From the NCBI RefSeq assembly GCF_002102255.1, contig NZ_LQPH01000183.1:1-64000 (forward strand): a DNA stretch of 64,000 nucleotides, given 5' to 3'. The translations under genes and the position numbers were made by a program. The notes below the pieces were generated by a model that had not been told where the DNA came from, searched no databases, and was given only the letters and a program-made list of their open reading frames with translations. This document shows, one piece after another, positions 7,822 to 19,500 of this stretch; position 1 is the first letter of the stretch, and the number at the start of each line of letters is the position of its first letter. Source of the DNA: Mycobacterium nebraskense. GTDB lineage: Bacteria; Actinomycetota; Actinomycetes; Mycobacteriales; Mycobacteriaceae.

Positions 7822-10476
7822 TTAACGCTTTGGCTCAGATGATTTCAGTGGGTAGGGCGCTTCGCCGGAAAGCGGCGGGCGGTCCGCAGACGCCAGTTCC
7901 AGCACATGAATCTCGCCCGAGGCGCCGTCGACCTCGACGAGGGCGCCGGGCGGCAACGACTGGGTAGCTCCCTGCACGTCCACCACACAGGGAAAGCCGA
8001 ATTCGCGGGCCACCACGGCCGCGTGGGACATCGGGCCGCCCAATTCGGTCACCACGGCCGCGGCGTAGCAGAACGCGGCGGTGTATCCGACGTCGGTGAC
8101 CTCCGCGACGAGGACTTCGCCCGGTCGGAGGTCATCGATCGTCTCGGGCCGCACGATCCGCACCCGGCCGCGCACCTTCCCCCCGGACACGCCGACACCA
8201 CGCAGAGTTTCCCCGCTACTGAGCACCGCCGACGTCGTTGTGGTTGGTTGCCAGCTTCCGCTGAACACCATCGGCGGAACCACGGCGACCAGCCGGCGTT
8301 GTTCGGCACGGCGCCGGGCCACCAGCCCCCCGACATCTGCCGGGAGTGCATCAAGCTCGTCGACGAGCAGATAGAACACATCATCGGCGGTATGGAAGAT
8401 TCCGGCCTCGAGCAACCTGCGCCCGTACTCGCGCATCAGGTTGCGTAGCACCCAGTTGGCCCGCACCACTTTGTCGCGACGGACTTCGCGGTCGCGGAGT
8501 TGCCGCGCTGCCAGCTGCGCGACAGGCTTGGCGTGCAATGGAATCCGAGGGCGCTGTGGCTGGCGCGCAGGGGGGACGCTCATTGCTCTGGTCACCATCC
8601 GGACGAGCAACTCGGGATCATCGGCATAGCTGATCGACAGCATCTCGAGCTCGGCCGGGCCACGATGCCCGATCAGCGCCAGCTCGGCCAGTACGGCGGC
8701 GTGAAACTCCGGCGCCTCGACGGCCAGCTTGCCCAGCCGCTCCCCCGGTTCGGCCAGCAGCGCTGTCACTTTCGGGTCGCGCTGTGCGGCAACCACCAAC
8801 CGCTGCATTGCCTCGACCGATCGCGCACTGACCAATTCCGGTCCCGCCGGCGCGGCGGTGTCTCGCCCACACAAACCGCGCAGCAGGACGTTGAACGCGG
8901 CGCACAGCATGAACGACGCCGACGCCAGCACCCAGCCGTGCACCACATCATCGCGCGCCAACGAGATCAGGCTGAGCAGCCGACGATCGTCCAGCCGGGC
9001 GGCGTCGTCGGCCAGGCGTTCCAGGCGATCGACATCGGCAACGAACTCGTGGGTGTCCCTGGACGACCCGGCGCTGAGGCCGATCAGGTTGACGCCGAAT
9101 ACCCCGATGTTGCGAACGGTCCGGAGTTGCTTTCGGATCCGGCCGGTTTCGGAACGTGGACGCTCCTCACCGAAGATCGGCAACGACGCCATGCTGGGGC
9201 CGAAGAACCCGCTGTTGCTGACGATCGTCGCGGGCTTGGCAAACGGTACGGTTTCGGCCATGAAATGCGCCGAGGTGATGGCCCCGTAGAGCCGGTGGGC
9301 GAAGACGGCGACGGTCCGCATGGCGATTTCACGCTGGATGATGCCGCCGGGCCGCAGCCGCTCGGCAATGGCCACGCCGCCGGCACGCAGCCCGCGCACG
9401 GTCACCGAGGCCGACGCCGGCGAGAACGGGCCAGGCAGCGCCTCCGACAAATTGGTGGCCAGAAAAGTCGGAAAGCGCGGGTCGATCGGGGTATCGAATT
9501 CTCCGTTATCTCCATCTGGGCCAGCCCAATTGGGCTTCACCCCGTCCTCGGACGGTGCGTCAACGGAAGGAAGGTCGCCGATGCTGGCCATCCGCCAGGG
9601 TAGCGAGACCACCCGCTTACCCACGGTGACCCGGCCGCGCACCGCGAGCGCGAAATCTTCGACACATTCACCGGAGTTCCACGCCGGCCGGAATCCCCAC
9701 TGCTCACGCATCCTCGCGGTATCCATGAACGCGGCGCTGTGCACCAGTTGCAGTTCGGCCAGTCCAAAGCCCAACCGCACGACCGGGCGTCCGAGCGCCG
9801 CAGCGACGCGCCGGAAAGTCAGCTCGCCCGGGGCGGCGAGATTAACGGGGCCGCTGCCGATTTCGGTGTCCACGATCGCGCGGTTGAATAGCCGAAGGAC
9901 GTCGTCGACGTGGACGACCTGCATGAGACGGTCGGCCGGCCCGTCGAGGAATACCGGCAGCGCCAGCAGCCGACGCACCCAGTTGTCGACGCTTCGGCCG
10001 AGAATCAGCGCGGAGCGGATCGCGACCCATTCCAGGTCCGATTCCTCAAGCATCTGCTCCACCCGGGCCTTGTGCTGGCCGTCGGCACTGACCGGCGTTC
10101 TCGCGTCGTGCTCGGTCTTCGGCGCATCGCCGCCGCCGTAAACATGTGACGACGATGCGAAAACGATCCTTCTGGCTCCCGTCTCAGCCATCGCCGCCAG
10201 CACGTTGCGGGTGCCCTCGATGTTGACCTGGTGGCTCACCGCGTCGCTATCGGCGAAACCCTTTGCCCATGCGCAGTGCGCGACAACGTCCGCGCCGGCC
10301 AGAGCGCGGTTGACCGCATCGGTGTTCCGGATGTCTGCTACGACGAAATCGGCTGCACTCGGCCAGCTTTCGGGTCGGTGCCGGGCGATCCCCGCCACGT
10401 CGTGGCCCTGGCTGAGCAGTCGGGCGGCGAGGCCGCGGCCCAGCACACCGCTGGCCCCGGTGACGGCGACTCTCAC
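7822..10476 (-). CDS. Epimerase/dehydratase - PEP-utilising mobile domain fusion (Rv2047c homologue)
   Basis: 884 aa from GTG 10476. Residues 1-~300 are an extended SDR/NAD-epimerase domain: TGASGVLGRGLA at the N-terminus, then ASSSHVYGGGDAP, with no clear YxxxK at the usual place. The central ~400 residues are helical and unassigned. The last ~100 residues carry the GGPMSHAAVVARE block and a VDGASGEI tail of the swivelling phosphohistidine domain of PEP-utilising enzymes, with His as the presumed phosphoryl carrier. No complete ATP-grasp nucleotide-binding domain is obvious. The gene lies 25 nt downstream of pks12 on the same strand, as Rv2047c does in M. tuberculosis, so co-transcription is likely. 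Function is unproven; a role in mycoketide modification or transfer is inference. Confidence 0.85.
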   Translation of the reverse strand: MRVAVTGASGVLGRGLAARLLSQGHDVAGIARHRPESWPSAADFVVADIRNTDAVNRALAGADVVAHCAWAKGFADSDAVSHQVNIEGTRNVLAAMAETGARRIVFASSSHVYGGGDAPKTEHDARTPVSADGQHKARVEQMLEESDLEWVAIRSALILGRSVDNWVRRLLALPVFLDGPADRLMQVVHVDDVLRLFNRAIVDTEIGSGPVNLAAPGELTFRRVAAALGRPVVRLGFGLAELQLVHSAAFMDTARMREQWGFRPAWNSGECVEDFALAVRGRVTVGKRVVSLPWRMASIGDLPSVDAPSEDGVKPNWAGPDGDNGEFDTPIDPRFPTFLATNLSEALPGPFSPASASVTVRGLRAGGVAIAERLRPGGIIQREIAMRTVAVFAHRLYGAITSAHFMAETVPFAKPATIVSNSGFFGPSMASLPIFGEERPRSETGRIRKQLRTVRNIGVFGVNLIGLSAGSSRDTHEFVADVDRLERLADDAARLDDRRLLSLISLARDDVVHGWVLASASFMLCAAFNVLLRGLCGRDTAAPAGPELVSARSVEAMQRLVVAAQRDPKVTALLAEPGERLGKLAVEAPEFHAAVLAELALIGHRGPAELEMLSISYADDPELLVRMVTRAMSVPPARQPQRPRIPLHAKPVAQLAARQLRDREVRRDKVVRANWVLRNLMREYGRRLLEAGIFHTADDVFYLLVDELDALPADVGGLVARRRAEQRRLVAVVPPMVFSGSWQPTTTTSAVLSSGETLRGVGVSGGKVRGRVRIVRPETIDDLRPGEVLVAEVTDVGYTAAFCYAAAVVTELGGPMSHAAVVAREFGFPCVVDVQGATQSLPPGALVEVDGASGEIHVLELASADRPPLSGEAPYPLKSSEPKR

Positions 10477-10501
10477 TGACTGCCCTTGCGCACGCTCACG
10501 G

Positions 10502-13500
10502 TTACTCGTCGTCGTCCATCAGTGCAGCGTTGACCAGATCCTCGAGGTCCATGTCCGCGATGTCCTTCTCCGAGGACACCGCGGCGGCCTGCGACCGTCC
10601 GTCCACTCGGCTGCCGTCGGCTTCATTCGCCAACGCCAGCAACAGCTCCAGCACTCCGGCCTGTCGCAGGCGCTTGACCGGAATCGATCCCACAGCGCGC
10701 TGGATTTCGGCCTCCCCGGGCGCGGCGGCGGGACTCTGCTGCTCGGCTGCGCCGACGAGTTCGCGGTGCATGTAACCGGCCAGCGCGGCGGAGTTCGGGT
10801 AGTCGAAGATCAGCGTGGGTGACAGGGCCAGGCCGGTAGCGGATTTCAGCCGGTTGCGCATCTCGACCGCGGTCAGCGAGTCGAAACCCAGCTCCTGGAA
10901 GGCCCGGTCCGGATCGATGGACTCGGGGCTGGAATTGCCGAGCACGGTGGCGATGTTGGCACGTACCAAGTCCAGCAGAACCGCCTGCTGCTCGTCCTCG
11001 GGCAACCCCTCGAGGCGTTGCAGCAGCGCCGATTTCGACTTCGCCGCAGCCAGGGAATCGTCGACCTGACGCCGGGTCGGCGCGTTGATCAGATCGATGA
11101 ACATCGGCGGCAACGTCCCGCTATCGAACTTGACTCGCAGTGCGGCAAGGTCGATGTGGGCGGGCAGCAGGAACGGCTCGTCGACGATGAGCGCGGTGTC
11201 CATCAGTTCCAGCGCCTCGTCGGAGGACATCGCGACAATTCCGTCGCGGCCGAACCGGGCACGATCGGCCGCACCGAGCGCGCCGGTCATGGCGCTGGCC
11301 TGATCCCACAGACCCCAGGCCAGCGACATCGCCGGCAAGCCATGCGTGCGCCGGTGCACGGCCAATCCGTCCAGGAACGAGTTCGCCGCCGCGTAGTTGG
11401 CTTGACCCGAGGCACCCGCCAACCCCGCCATCGACGAAAACATGACGAACGCAGACACATCCAGGTCGCGGGTCAGCTCGTGCAGGTTCCAGGCCGCATC
11501 GACCTTGGCCCGCAACACCGCCTCCACCCGCTCAGGGGTGAGCGACGAAATCACCGCGTCGTCGAGCACGCCGGCCGCGTGAATCACTCCCGACAGCGGC
11601 CGCTGCACCGGGATATCGGCGATCACCTTGGCCAGCGCCTCGCGGTCGGCGGCGTCACAGGCCACCACCTGCACCTGGGCGCCGGCGGCGCTGAGCTCCG
11701 ACACCAATTCCGCGGCCCCCGGCGCGTCCAGGCCACGCCGGCTCACCAACACCAGGTGCCGCGCGTCGTGGCGGGTCACCACGTGGCGCGCCAACGCCGA
11801 ACCCGCCATCCCGGTCGCACCGGTGATCAACACGGTGCCCGCCGCCCAGGCGTCCGGCATCGTCATCACGACCTTGCCCACGTGGCGGGCCTGACTCAGA
11901 TACCGCAATGCCGCAGGCGCGCGTCGTACGTCAAACCTGGTCACCGGCAACGGGCGTAGCACGTCGTCGCCGAACAACGCGGCCAGCTCGTCGAGTATCT
12001 GCTGAAGGCGGTCCGGCCCGGCCTCGAACAGATCGAAGGCGCGGTAGCGCACACCCGGGTGTTCCTCGGCCACCGCCCCGGGCTCGCGCATGTCGGTCTT
12101 GCCCATCTCCAGGAACACGCCGCCGGGCGCGACGAGTCGCAGGGAAGCATCCACGAAGTCGCCGGACAGCGAGTCCAGCACCAGGTCCACGCCACGCCCG
12201 CCGGTGACCGCCCGGAACTTGTCCTCGAAGTCCAGGCTGCGGGAATCCGAGATGTGATCCTCGTCAAAGCCCATGGCCCGCAGCGTGTCCCACTTGCCGC
12301 GGCTGGCGGTGGCGAAAACTTCCAGGCCCAGGTGGCGCGCCAGCTGCACCGCGGCCATTCCCACCCCACCGGCGGCGGCGTGCACTAGCACCCGCTGGCC
12401 CCGCTTGGCGGCGGCCAGGTCCACCAGCGCGTAGAAGGCGGTGGCGAACACCACCGTGGTCGTGGCGGCCGCTGTGTACGACCACCCGGCCGGCATCTTG
12501 GTGAGCAGCCGCTCGTCGGTCCTGGCGATCGTGCCGGTGCCATCGGGAAACAGGCCCATGACGCGGTCGCCGATCGCGAAACGTCCCTCGCCCGGTGCGG
12601 TTTCCGGGCCAGTTTCCAAGACCACACCGGATGCCTCGATGCCCATCACGGCATCCGGATCCGGGTACAGCCCCAGCGCGATCATCACGTCGCGGAAGTT
12701 GGCGGCCAGGGCCGACAGCGCAACACGAACCTGCCCGGGTCCCAGCGGGACGTCGGCGTCCGGGATGCGCTCCAACCGCAGGTTCTCGAAGGTGCCGGAA
12801 CTGCTCATGCCCAGTCGCCACGGCCCGCCAGCCGGGGGCACCAGCAGACCGCCTACGGCGCGACTGCCGTGCACCCGCGCGATGTACACCGTTGAGTCGC
12901 GCAGCAAAACCTGCGGCTCACCGACCGACAAGATCGCGGCGACGGACTCATCGTCCAACCGACCATCGGTGTCGACGAGCACGATCCGGCCGGGGTGTTC
13001 GGTCTGTGCGGAGCGCACCAGTCCCCACACGGCCGCGCCCGCAAGATCGGTGACGTCCTCCCCCGGCAACGCCATTGCACCGCGGGTTGCCACCACCAGG
13101 GTCCCCGCCCCCTCACGGGCCAGCCAGGACTGCAGCACGGGCAGTACCGCCCGGGTGGCCGCGTATACGTCGGCCACGACATCGTCGACCACCGGCGCCG
13201 ACTCGAACACCACCGCCGACGGTTGCGCGTCGGGGCTGTCCAATTCGGTTGCGCCCCAGTAAGAGACCGAGACGGGCTGCACCGACGTCGACCGCTGCGC
13301 CGACCAGATGACCTCGAAGAGCCGGTCCGGTCCAGAATTCGACACCGCCGCCAACAGCTGCTGGTCGGTCACCGGCCGGGCCACCATCGACGCCACCGAG
13401 AGCACCGGCAGCCCCAATCCGTCCGCGAGTTCGATCGACACCGCCGAATCACTCACCGGCACGATCCGCGCCCGCACCGCCGTCGCGCCCGCGGCGTGCA

Positions 13501-16500
13501 ACGAGACTTGCTGCCACGAGAACGGCACCAGCATCGAACCTTCGGCGAGTTCATCGCCGTCCGAGGCCAAGATCACCGCGTGCAATGCCGCGTCGAGCAT
13601 CGCCGGGTGGACGCCGAACCCGGCCGGCGAGACCCCGGTGTCCGCGGGCAGGGTCACCTCAGCGAACACTTCGTCACCGCGGCGCCACATCGAGGTCAGG
13701 CCGCGGAATGCGGGCCCGTATCCATACCCGCGCTCGGCCAGCCGCTCATAACCGTCACCGACATCCACCGCGGTCGCACCGATCGGTGGCCACACCGACA
13801 GGTCCGCGCTCGGCTGCACCGAGCCCGCACGCAGCACACCCTCGGCGTGCAACGACCAGGCCGAATCCGCGCCGGCGCGCGAAAAGACCGACACGGCACG
13901 GGCGCCCGATTCGTCCGCGCCGCCGACCACGACCTGCACCGCGACCGATCCGGAGCCCGGCAACACCAGCGGCGCCGCCAGATTCAGTTCATCGACAATC
14001 CCACAGCCCACCTCGTCGCCGGCGCGGATCGCCAGCTCCACGAATCCCGCTCCGGGGAACAGCACCACGCCGCCGACGGCGTGGTCGGCCAACCAGCCCT
14101 GCGCACCGGGCGACAGCCGACCGGTCAGCACCACCCCGCCGGAGGCCGGCAGTTCCACCACGGCACCGAGCAGCGCGTGCTCGCCGGGTGCGAGCCCCAA
14201 ACCCGCGGCGTCGACCGTGGCGCCGTCGCCGCACAGCCAGAATCTCCGGCGCTCAAACGCATAGGTGGGCAGCTCCACGAAATTGGCTTTGAAGCCGGCA
14301 CTGCCGATTGCGCCGCGCCAATCCACGTCCATCCCGGCGACAAATCCCTGCGCGACCGCATTGGTCAGGGTCACCGGTTCCGGGCGGTCCTTGCGCAACG
14401 CCGACATGGTGATGATCGGAGCGTCGGCAAGCGACTCTTCGATCGATGCCGTGAGCCCGCTGCTGGGGCCCACCTCGAGGAAGCGGTTACCGCCGCCCGC
14501 GTGCACGAAGCGCACGCTGTCGGCGAACCGCACCGCTTCGCGAATGTGCCGTTTCCAGTAGGCCGGCGAAGCGAAGTCGTCGTCCGCCAGCTGCCCGGTC
14601 AGGTTGGACACGATCGGTATCGTCGGTTTACCGACGGCGAGTCCGGCTGCGACCGTGCCGAATTCGTCGATCATCGGATCCATCAACGGCGAGTGGAACG
14701 CGTGGGACACCGCCAGTTGGTGGACGCGGCGACCGTCGGCGCGGAGTCGGGTCGCGAGCGCGGCCACCTTGTCCTCGGCGCCCGAAATGACCACCGACGT
14801 AGGCCCGTTGACGGCGGCGATGCCGACGCTGGCTTGGTCGGAGGGCACCAGCAGCGGCCGCACCTCGTCTTCGGCGGCCTGCACGGCGACCATCGCCCCG
14901 CCCTCCGGCAGGGCCTGCATGAAGCGGCCGCGAGCGGCGACCAGTACCGCCGCGTTCTCCAGCGACAGGACGCCGGCGACGTGCGCGGCCGACAACTCTC
15001 CGATCGAGTGGCCCAGCACGAAGTCGGGGTGGATACCCCAGGATTCGAGCAACCGGAATAAGGCGACTTCCACCGCGAACAACGCCGGCTGGGCGAATTC
15101 GGTGGTGTTCAAGAGGTTTTCGTCATGTCCCCACATGACTTCGCGCAAGGGCCGCAGCAGATGCCGGTCGAGCTCTGCCACGACGGTGTTGAACGCCTCG
15201 GCAAACACCGGGTAGGCGGCGTGCAAGCCCATGCCCATGCCGAGGATTTGGGCGCCCTGGCCGGGGAAGACGAACACGGTCTTGCCGCCGGGCGTCGCCG
15301 CGCCCTGGACGACTGATCCGACTTCACCGGCGGCCAACTCGTCGAGGCCGGCCAGCAACTGCTCGCGATCACCGCCGACAACCACGGCCCGGTGCTCGAA
15401 GTTCGATCGGCCCGCCAACGACCACGCCATATCGCCGACGTCAAGCTCGCTGCGCCGGCGTAGGTGCTCGGCGAGCCGCGCCGCTTGGGAGCCCAACGCC
15501 GGCAATGACTTTGCCGACACCACGCACGGCACGACCGGCGATTTGGCGCGTTCCACCACAGGCACGGACGCGGGCGGTGCGGCCTCGATGATCACGTGCG
15601 CGTTGGTGCCGCTGATGCCGAATGATGACACGCCGGCCCGGCGCGGACGATTTGCCTTCCAGGGCCGCGGCTCCGTGAGCAGCGACACCGATCCCACCGA
15701 CCAGTCGACGTGCGGACTGGGTTCGTCGACGTGCAGCGTTGCCGGCAGCAGATCATGGCGCATCGCCAGCACCATCTTGATCACGCCGGCCACACCGGCG
15801 GCGGCCTGCGTGTGGCCCATGTTCGACTTGATCGATCCCAAGAGCAGTGGCTCGGCACGGTCTTGCCCGTAGGTCGCCAACAACGCCTGGGCCTCAATGG
15901 GATCGCCCAACGTGGTTCCCGTGCCGTGGCCTTCCACCACGTCGACCTCGGCCCCGGACAGTCCCGCATTGGCCAGCGCGGCGCGCACCACCCGCTGCTG
16001 GGACGGACCGTTGGGCGCGGTCAGCCCGTTGGAGGCGCCGTCCTGATTGATCGCCGAGCCCCGCATCACCGCCAGCACCGGGTGCCCCAGCCGCTGCGCA
16101 TCCGACAAGCGCTCGACGACGAGCATGCCGCCGCCCTCGGAGAATCCTGTGCCGTCGGCGGCCCCCGCATACGCCTTGCACCGGCCATCCGCGGAGAGCC
16201 CGCGCATGCGGCTGAACTCCACGAAGATGTCCGGTGTGGCATTGACGGTGACGCCGCCGGCCAGCGCCAGATCGCACTCCCCCGAGCGCAGCGACTGCGC
16301 CGCCATATGAAGCGCCACCAACGACGACGAACACGCCGTGTCCACCGACACCGCCGGGCCCTCGAGCCCCAGCACGTACGACACCCGGCCCGACGCCACA
16401 CTCGACGACTGCCCGGTCAGGCGGAAGCCTTCCGCGGCCGGGGCGGCGCCCATGCCGTAGCCCTGGGTGTACACCCCGGCGAATATGCCGGTGGCGCTGC

Positions 16501-19500
16501 CCCGCAACGCGCCGGGTTCAATTCCGGCTCGCTCCAAGGCTTCCCAGGAGAGTTCGAGGAACATTCGCTGCTGCGGATCCATGGCCAGCGCCTCGCTCGG
16601 CGCGATGCCGAAGAAGGCGGGGTCAAAGTCCGCGACACCGTCCACGAAGCCGCCCGTGCGCGTGTAGCAGGTTCCCGGGACGTCGGGGTCCGGGTTGTAG
16701 ATGCCGGCCAGGTCCCAGCCGCGGTCGGTGGGAAACGCTGAGAGCACGTCGCGGCGTTCGATGAGCATCTGCCATAGATCGTCGGGGGAATTCACCCCGC
16801 CCGGATAGCGGCACGACATGCCGACGATCACGATCGGGTCGTCGCCGACGGCGCGAACCACCGGGGCGGGCGTGATTTCTTGTGGCACTCCGGCAAGTTC
16901 GCTACGGATGTAGCCCGCCAGGCCGTTCGGTGTCGGGTAGTCGAAGATGAGGGTGGGCGAAAGCGCCAGTCCGGTAGCGGTTTTCAGCCGGTTACGCATT
17001 TCGACCGCGGTCAGCGAGTCGAAGCCCAAATCCTGGAACGCCTTGTCCGGGTCGATCGCCTCCGGCGTGGTGTTACCCAGCACCGTGGCGATGTGCGAGC
17101 GGACCAGGTCCAACAGCACGGCGTGCTGTTGGGGTTCGGGGAGCCCGTGCAGACGATGCGCCAGAGCCGATTTCGACTTGGCGGCCGCCAGCGACTCGTC
17201 GACCTGGCGGCGCGCGGGCGCGTTGACCAGGTCGGCGAACATGGGTGGCACCGCGGCGGCGTGGGCACGAAGGGCGCCCAGGTCGATGCGGGCGGGCGCC
17301 ATGAACGGCTCATCGACAATCAGCGCGGTGTCGAACAAGTCCATCGCCTCGTCCGACGACAAGGCCAAGATCCCGTCGCGCCCGAGCCGGGCGAGGTCGG
17401 CGGCGTCCAGCCCACCGGTCATGGCGCTGGCCTGGTCCCACAGACCCCATCCCAGCGCGATCGCCGGCAATCCATGGCTGCGCCGATGCGCGGCCAACCC
17501 GTCCAGGAAGGAGTTGGCCGCAGCGTAGTTGGCCTGGCCCGACGATCCCACCAGCCCGGCCATCGACGAAAACACGACGAACACCGACAGGTCGAGATCG
17601 CGGGTGAGCTCGTGCAGGTTCCAGGCCGCATCCACCTTGGCGCGCAACACCGCATCCACTCGCTCCGGCGTCAATGAGGTGACCACCGCGTCGTCGAGCA
17701 CACCGGCGGCATGGATCACCCCGGTCAGTGGATGGCTCGCCGGGATATCGGCGATCACCGAGGCCAACGCCTCCCGGTCGGCCGCGTCGCACGCGACCGC
17801 GCGCACCCGGGCTCCGGCTTCCTCCAATTCGGCGATCAACTCGGCAGACCCCGGCGCATCGGGACCGCTGCGGCTCAGCAACACCAAGTTCTGCACACCG
17901 TGTTGCGTCACCAAGTGGCGGGCCAGCGTCGAACCCGCCATTCCGGTTCCACCGGTGATCAGCACGGTGCCCGATGCCAGCGACGCGTCGGGAACCGTCA
18001 TGACGACCTTGCCGATGTGGCGGGCCTGGCTCAGGTACCGCAACGCCGCGCGAGCGCGTCGAATATCGAAGGTGGTCACCGGCAACGGCCGCAGCGCACC
18101 GGCGTCGAAAAGCCCGGCCAACTCGATCATCCATTGGTGCATCCGGGGACGGCCGGGCTCGAAGAGGTCGAAGGCGCGGTACCGCACGCCCGGATATTCC
18201 TGGGCGATCACACCGGGGTCGCGGATGTCGGTCTTGCCCATTTCCAAGAACACGCCACCGGGGGCCACCAGCCGCAGCGAGGCATCCACGAAGTCGCCGG
18301 CCAGCGAATCCAGCACCACATCCATGCCGCGGCCACCGGTCACCGCCCGGAATTTGTCCTCGAAATCCAGGCTGCGGGAATCCGAGATGTGATCCTCGTC
18401 GAAGCCCATGGCCCGCAACGTGTCCCACTTACCCCGGCTGGCCGTCGCGAAAATCTCGAGACCCAAATGCCGGCCCAACTGGACCGCCGCCATTCCCACC
18501 CCACCGGCGGCCGCATGGACCAACACCCGTTGACCCGGCTTGACGTCGGCGAGGTGCACGAAGGCCATGTACGCGGTGGTGAACACGGCCGAGATGGCGG
18601 CGGCTTCGGCGTATGACCAATCCGCCGGCATCGGCTGCAGCAGGCGGACATCGCCGGCGACCAGCGTGCCGCTTCCGTCGGGGAAGAACCCGTAAACCGA
18701 GTCGCCGACGGCGAAGTCGGTGACGCCCGGGCCGACTTCCACCACCACGCCGGCGCCTTCACCGCCGAGCAGCGCGTCGTGGGTGAACATGCCCAGGGTG
18801 ATCATGATGTCGCGGAAGTTGGCGGCGATTGCGCGCAGCGCCACCCGAACGTGACCGGGCTCCAATGGAGCGTCGGCGTTGGGAACCGGCTCAAGCCGCA
18901 GGTTTTCGAACGTGCCGGCGGTGCCGATACCCAGTCGCCAGGGCCCGTCGCCCGGAGGTACCAAGAGGTCGTCGACGGCGCGGCTGGGCCGCACCCGCGC
19001 CGTGTAGACCTGTCCGTTGCGCAGCAATATCTGCGGCTCCCCGACCGCGAGCGCCGACGCGGCTGCCTGATCATCCAGCGGCACATCGGAATCCACCAGG
19101 ACGATGCGGCCGGGATGCTCCGTTTGCGCCGAGCGCACCAGACCCCATACCGCTGCGCCGGGCAGATCGCTGATGTCTTCTCCCGCCAATCCCACGGCGC
19201 CGCGAGTCGCCACGATCAGCACACCGGAGTCGTGTTCGGTCAACCACGACTGCACGGCGGTCAACGCCTGGTGGGTGCGCTCATAGGTTGCGGTGACCGG
19301 ATCCTGTTCGGTGACAACCGATTCCAAAAGCTGGTAAGCGGTCGCCGGGTTGGCGTTGGCCGCCGCAGCCGCCGGCGACCACACCACCTCGAACAGCCGC
19401 TCGGGGCCCGAGCTCGACACCGCCGCGCGCAGCTGCCGCTCGCTCACCGGGCGGGCAGCCATCGCGCCCACGGACAACACCGGCAAGCCCAGCCCGTCAG

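Noticed and set aside
12995..15061. Long (688-codon) plus-strand open frame opposite pks12, and a similar one at 18,779-20,833
   Set aside because: Antisense shadows of a high-GC gene: compositionally skewed toward Arg, His and Gly, no ribosome sites, no domain pattern, and both mirror the same region of the two modules.
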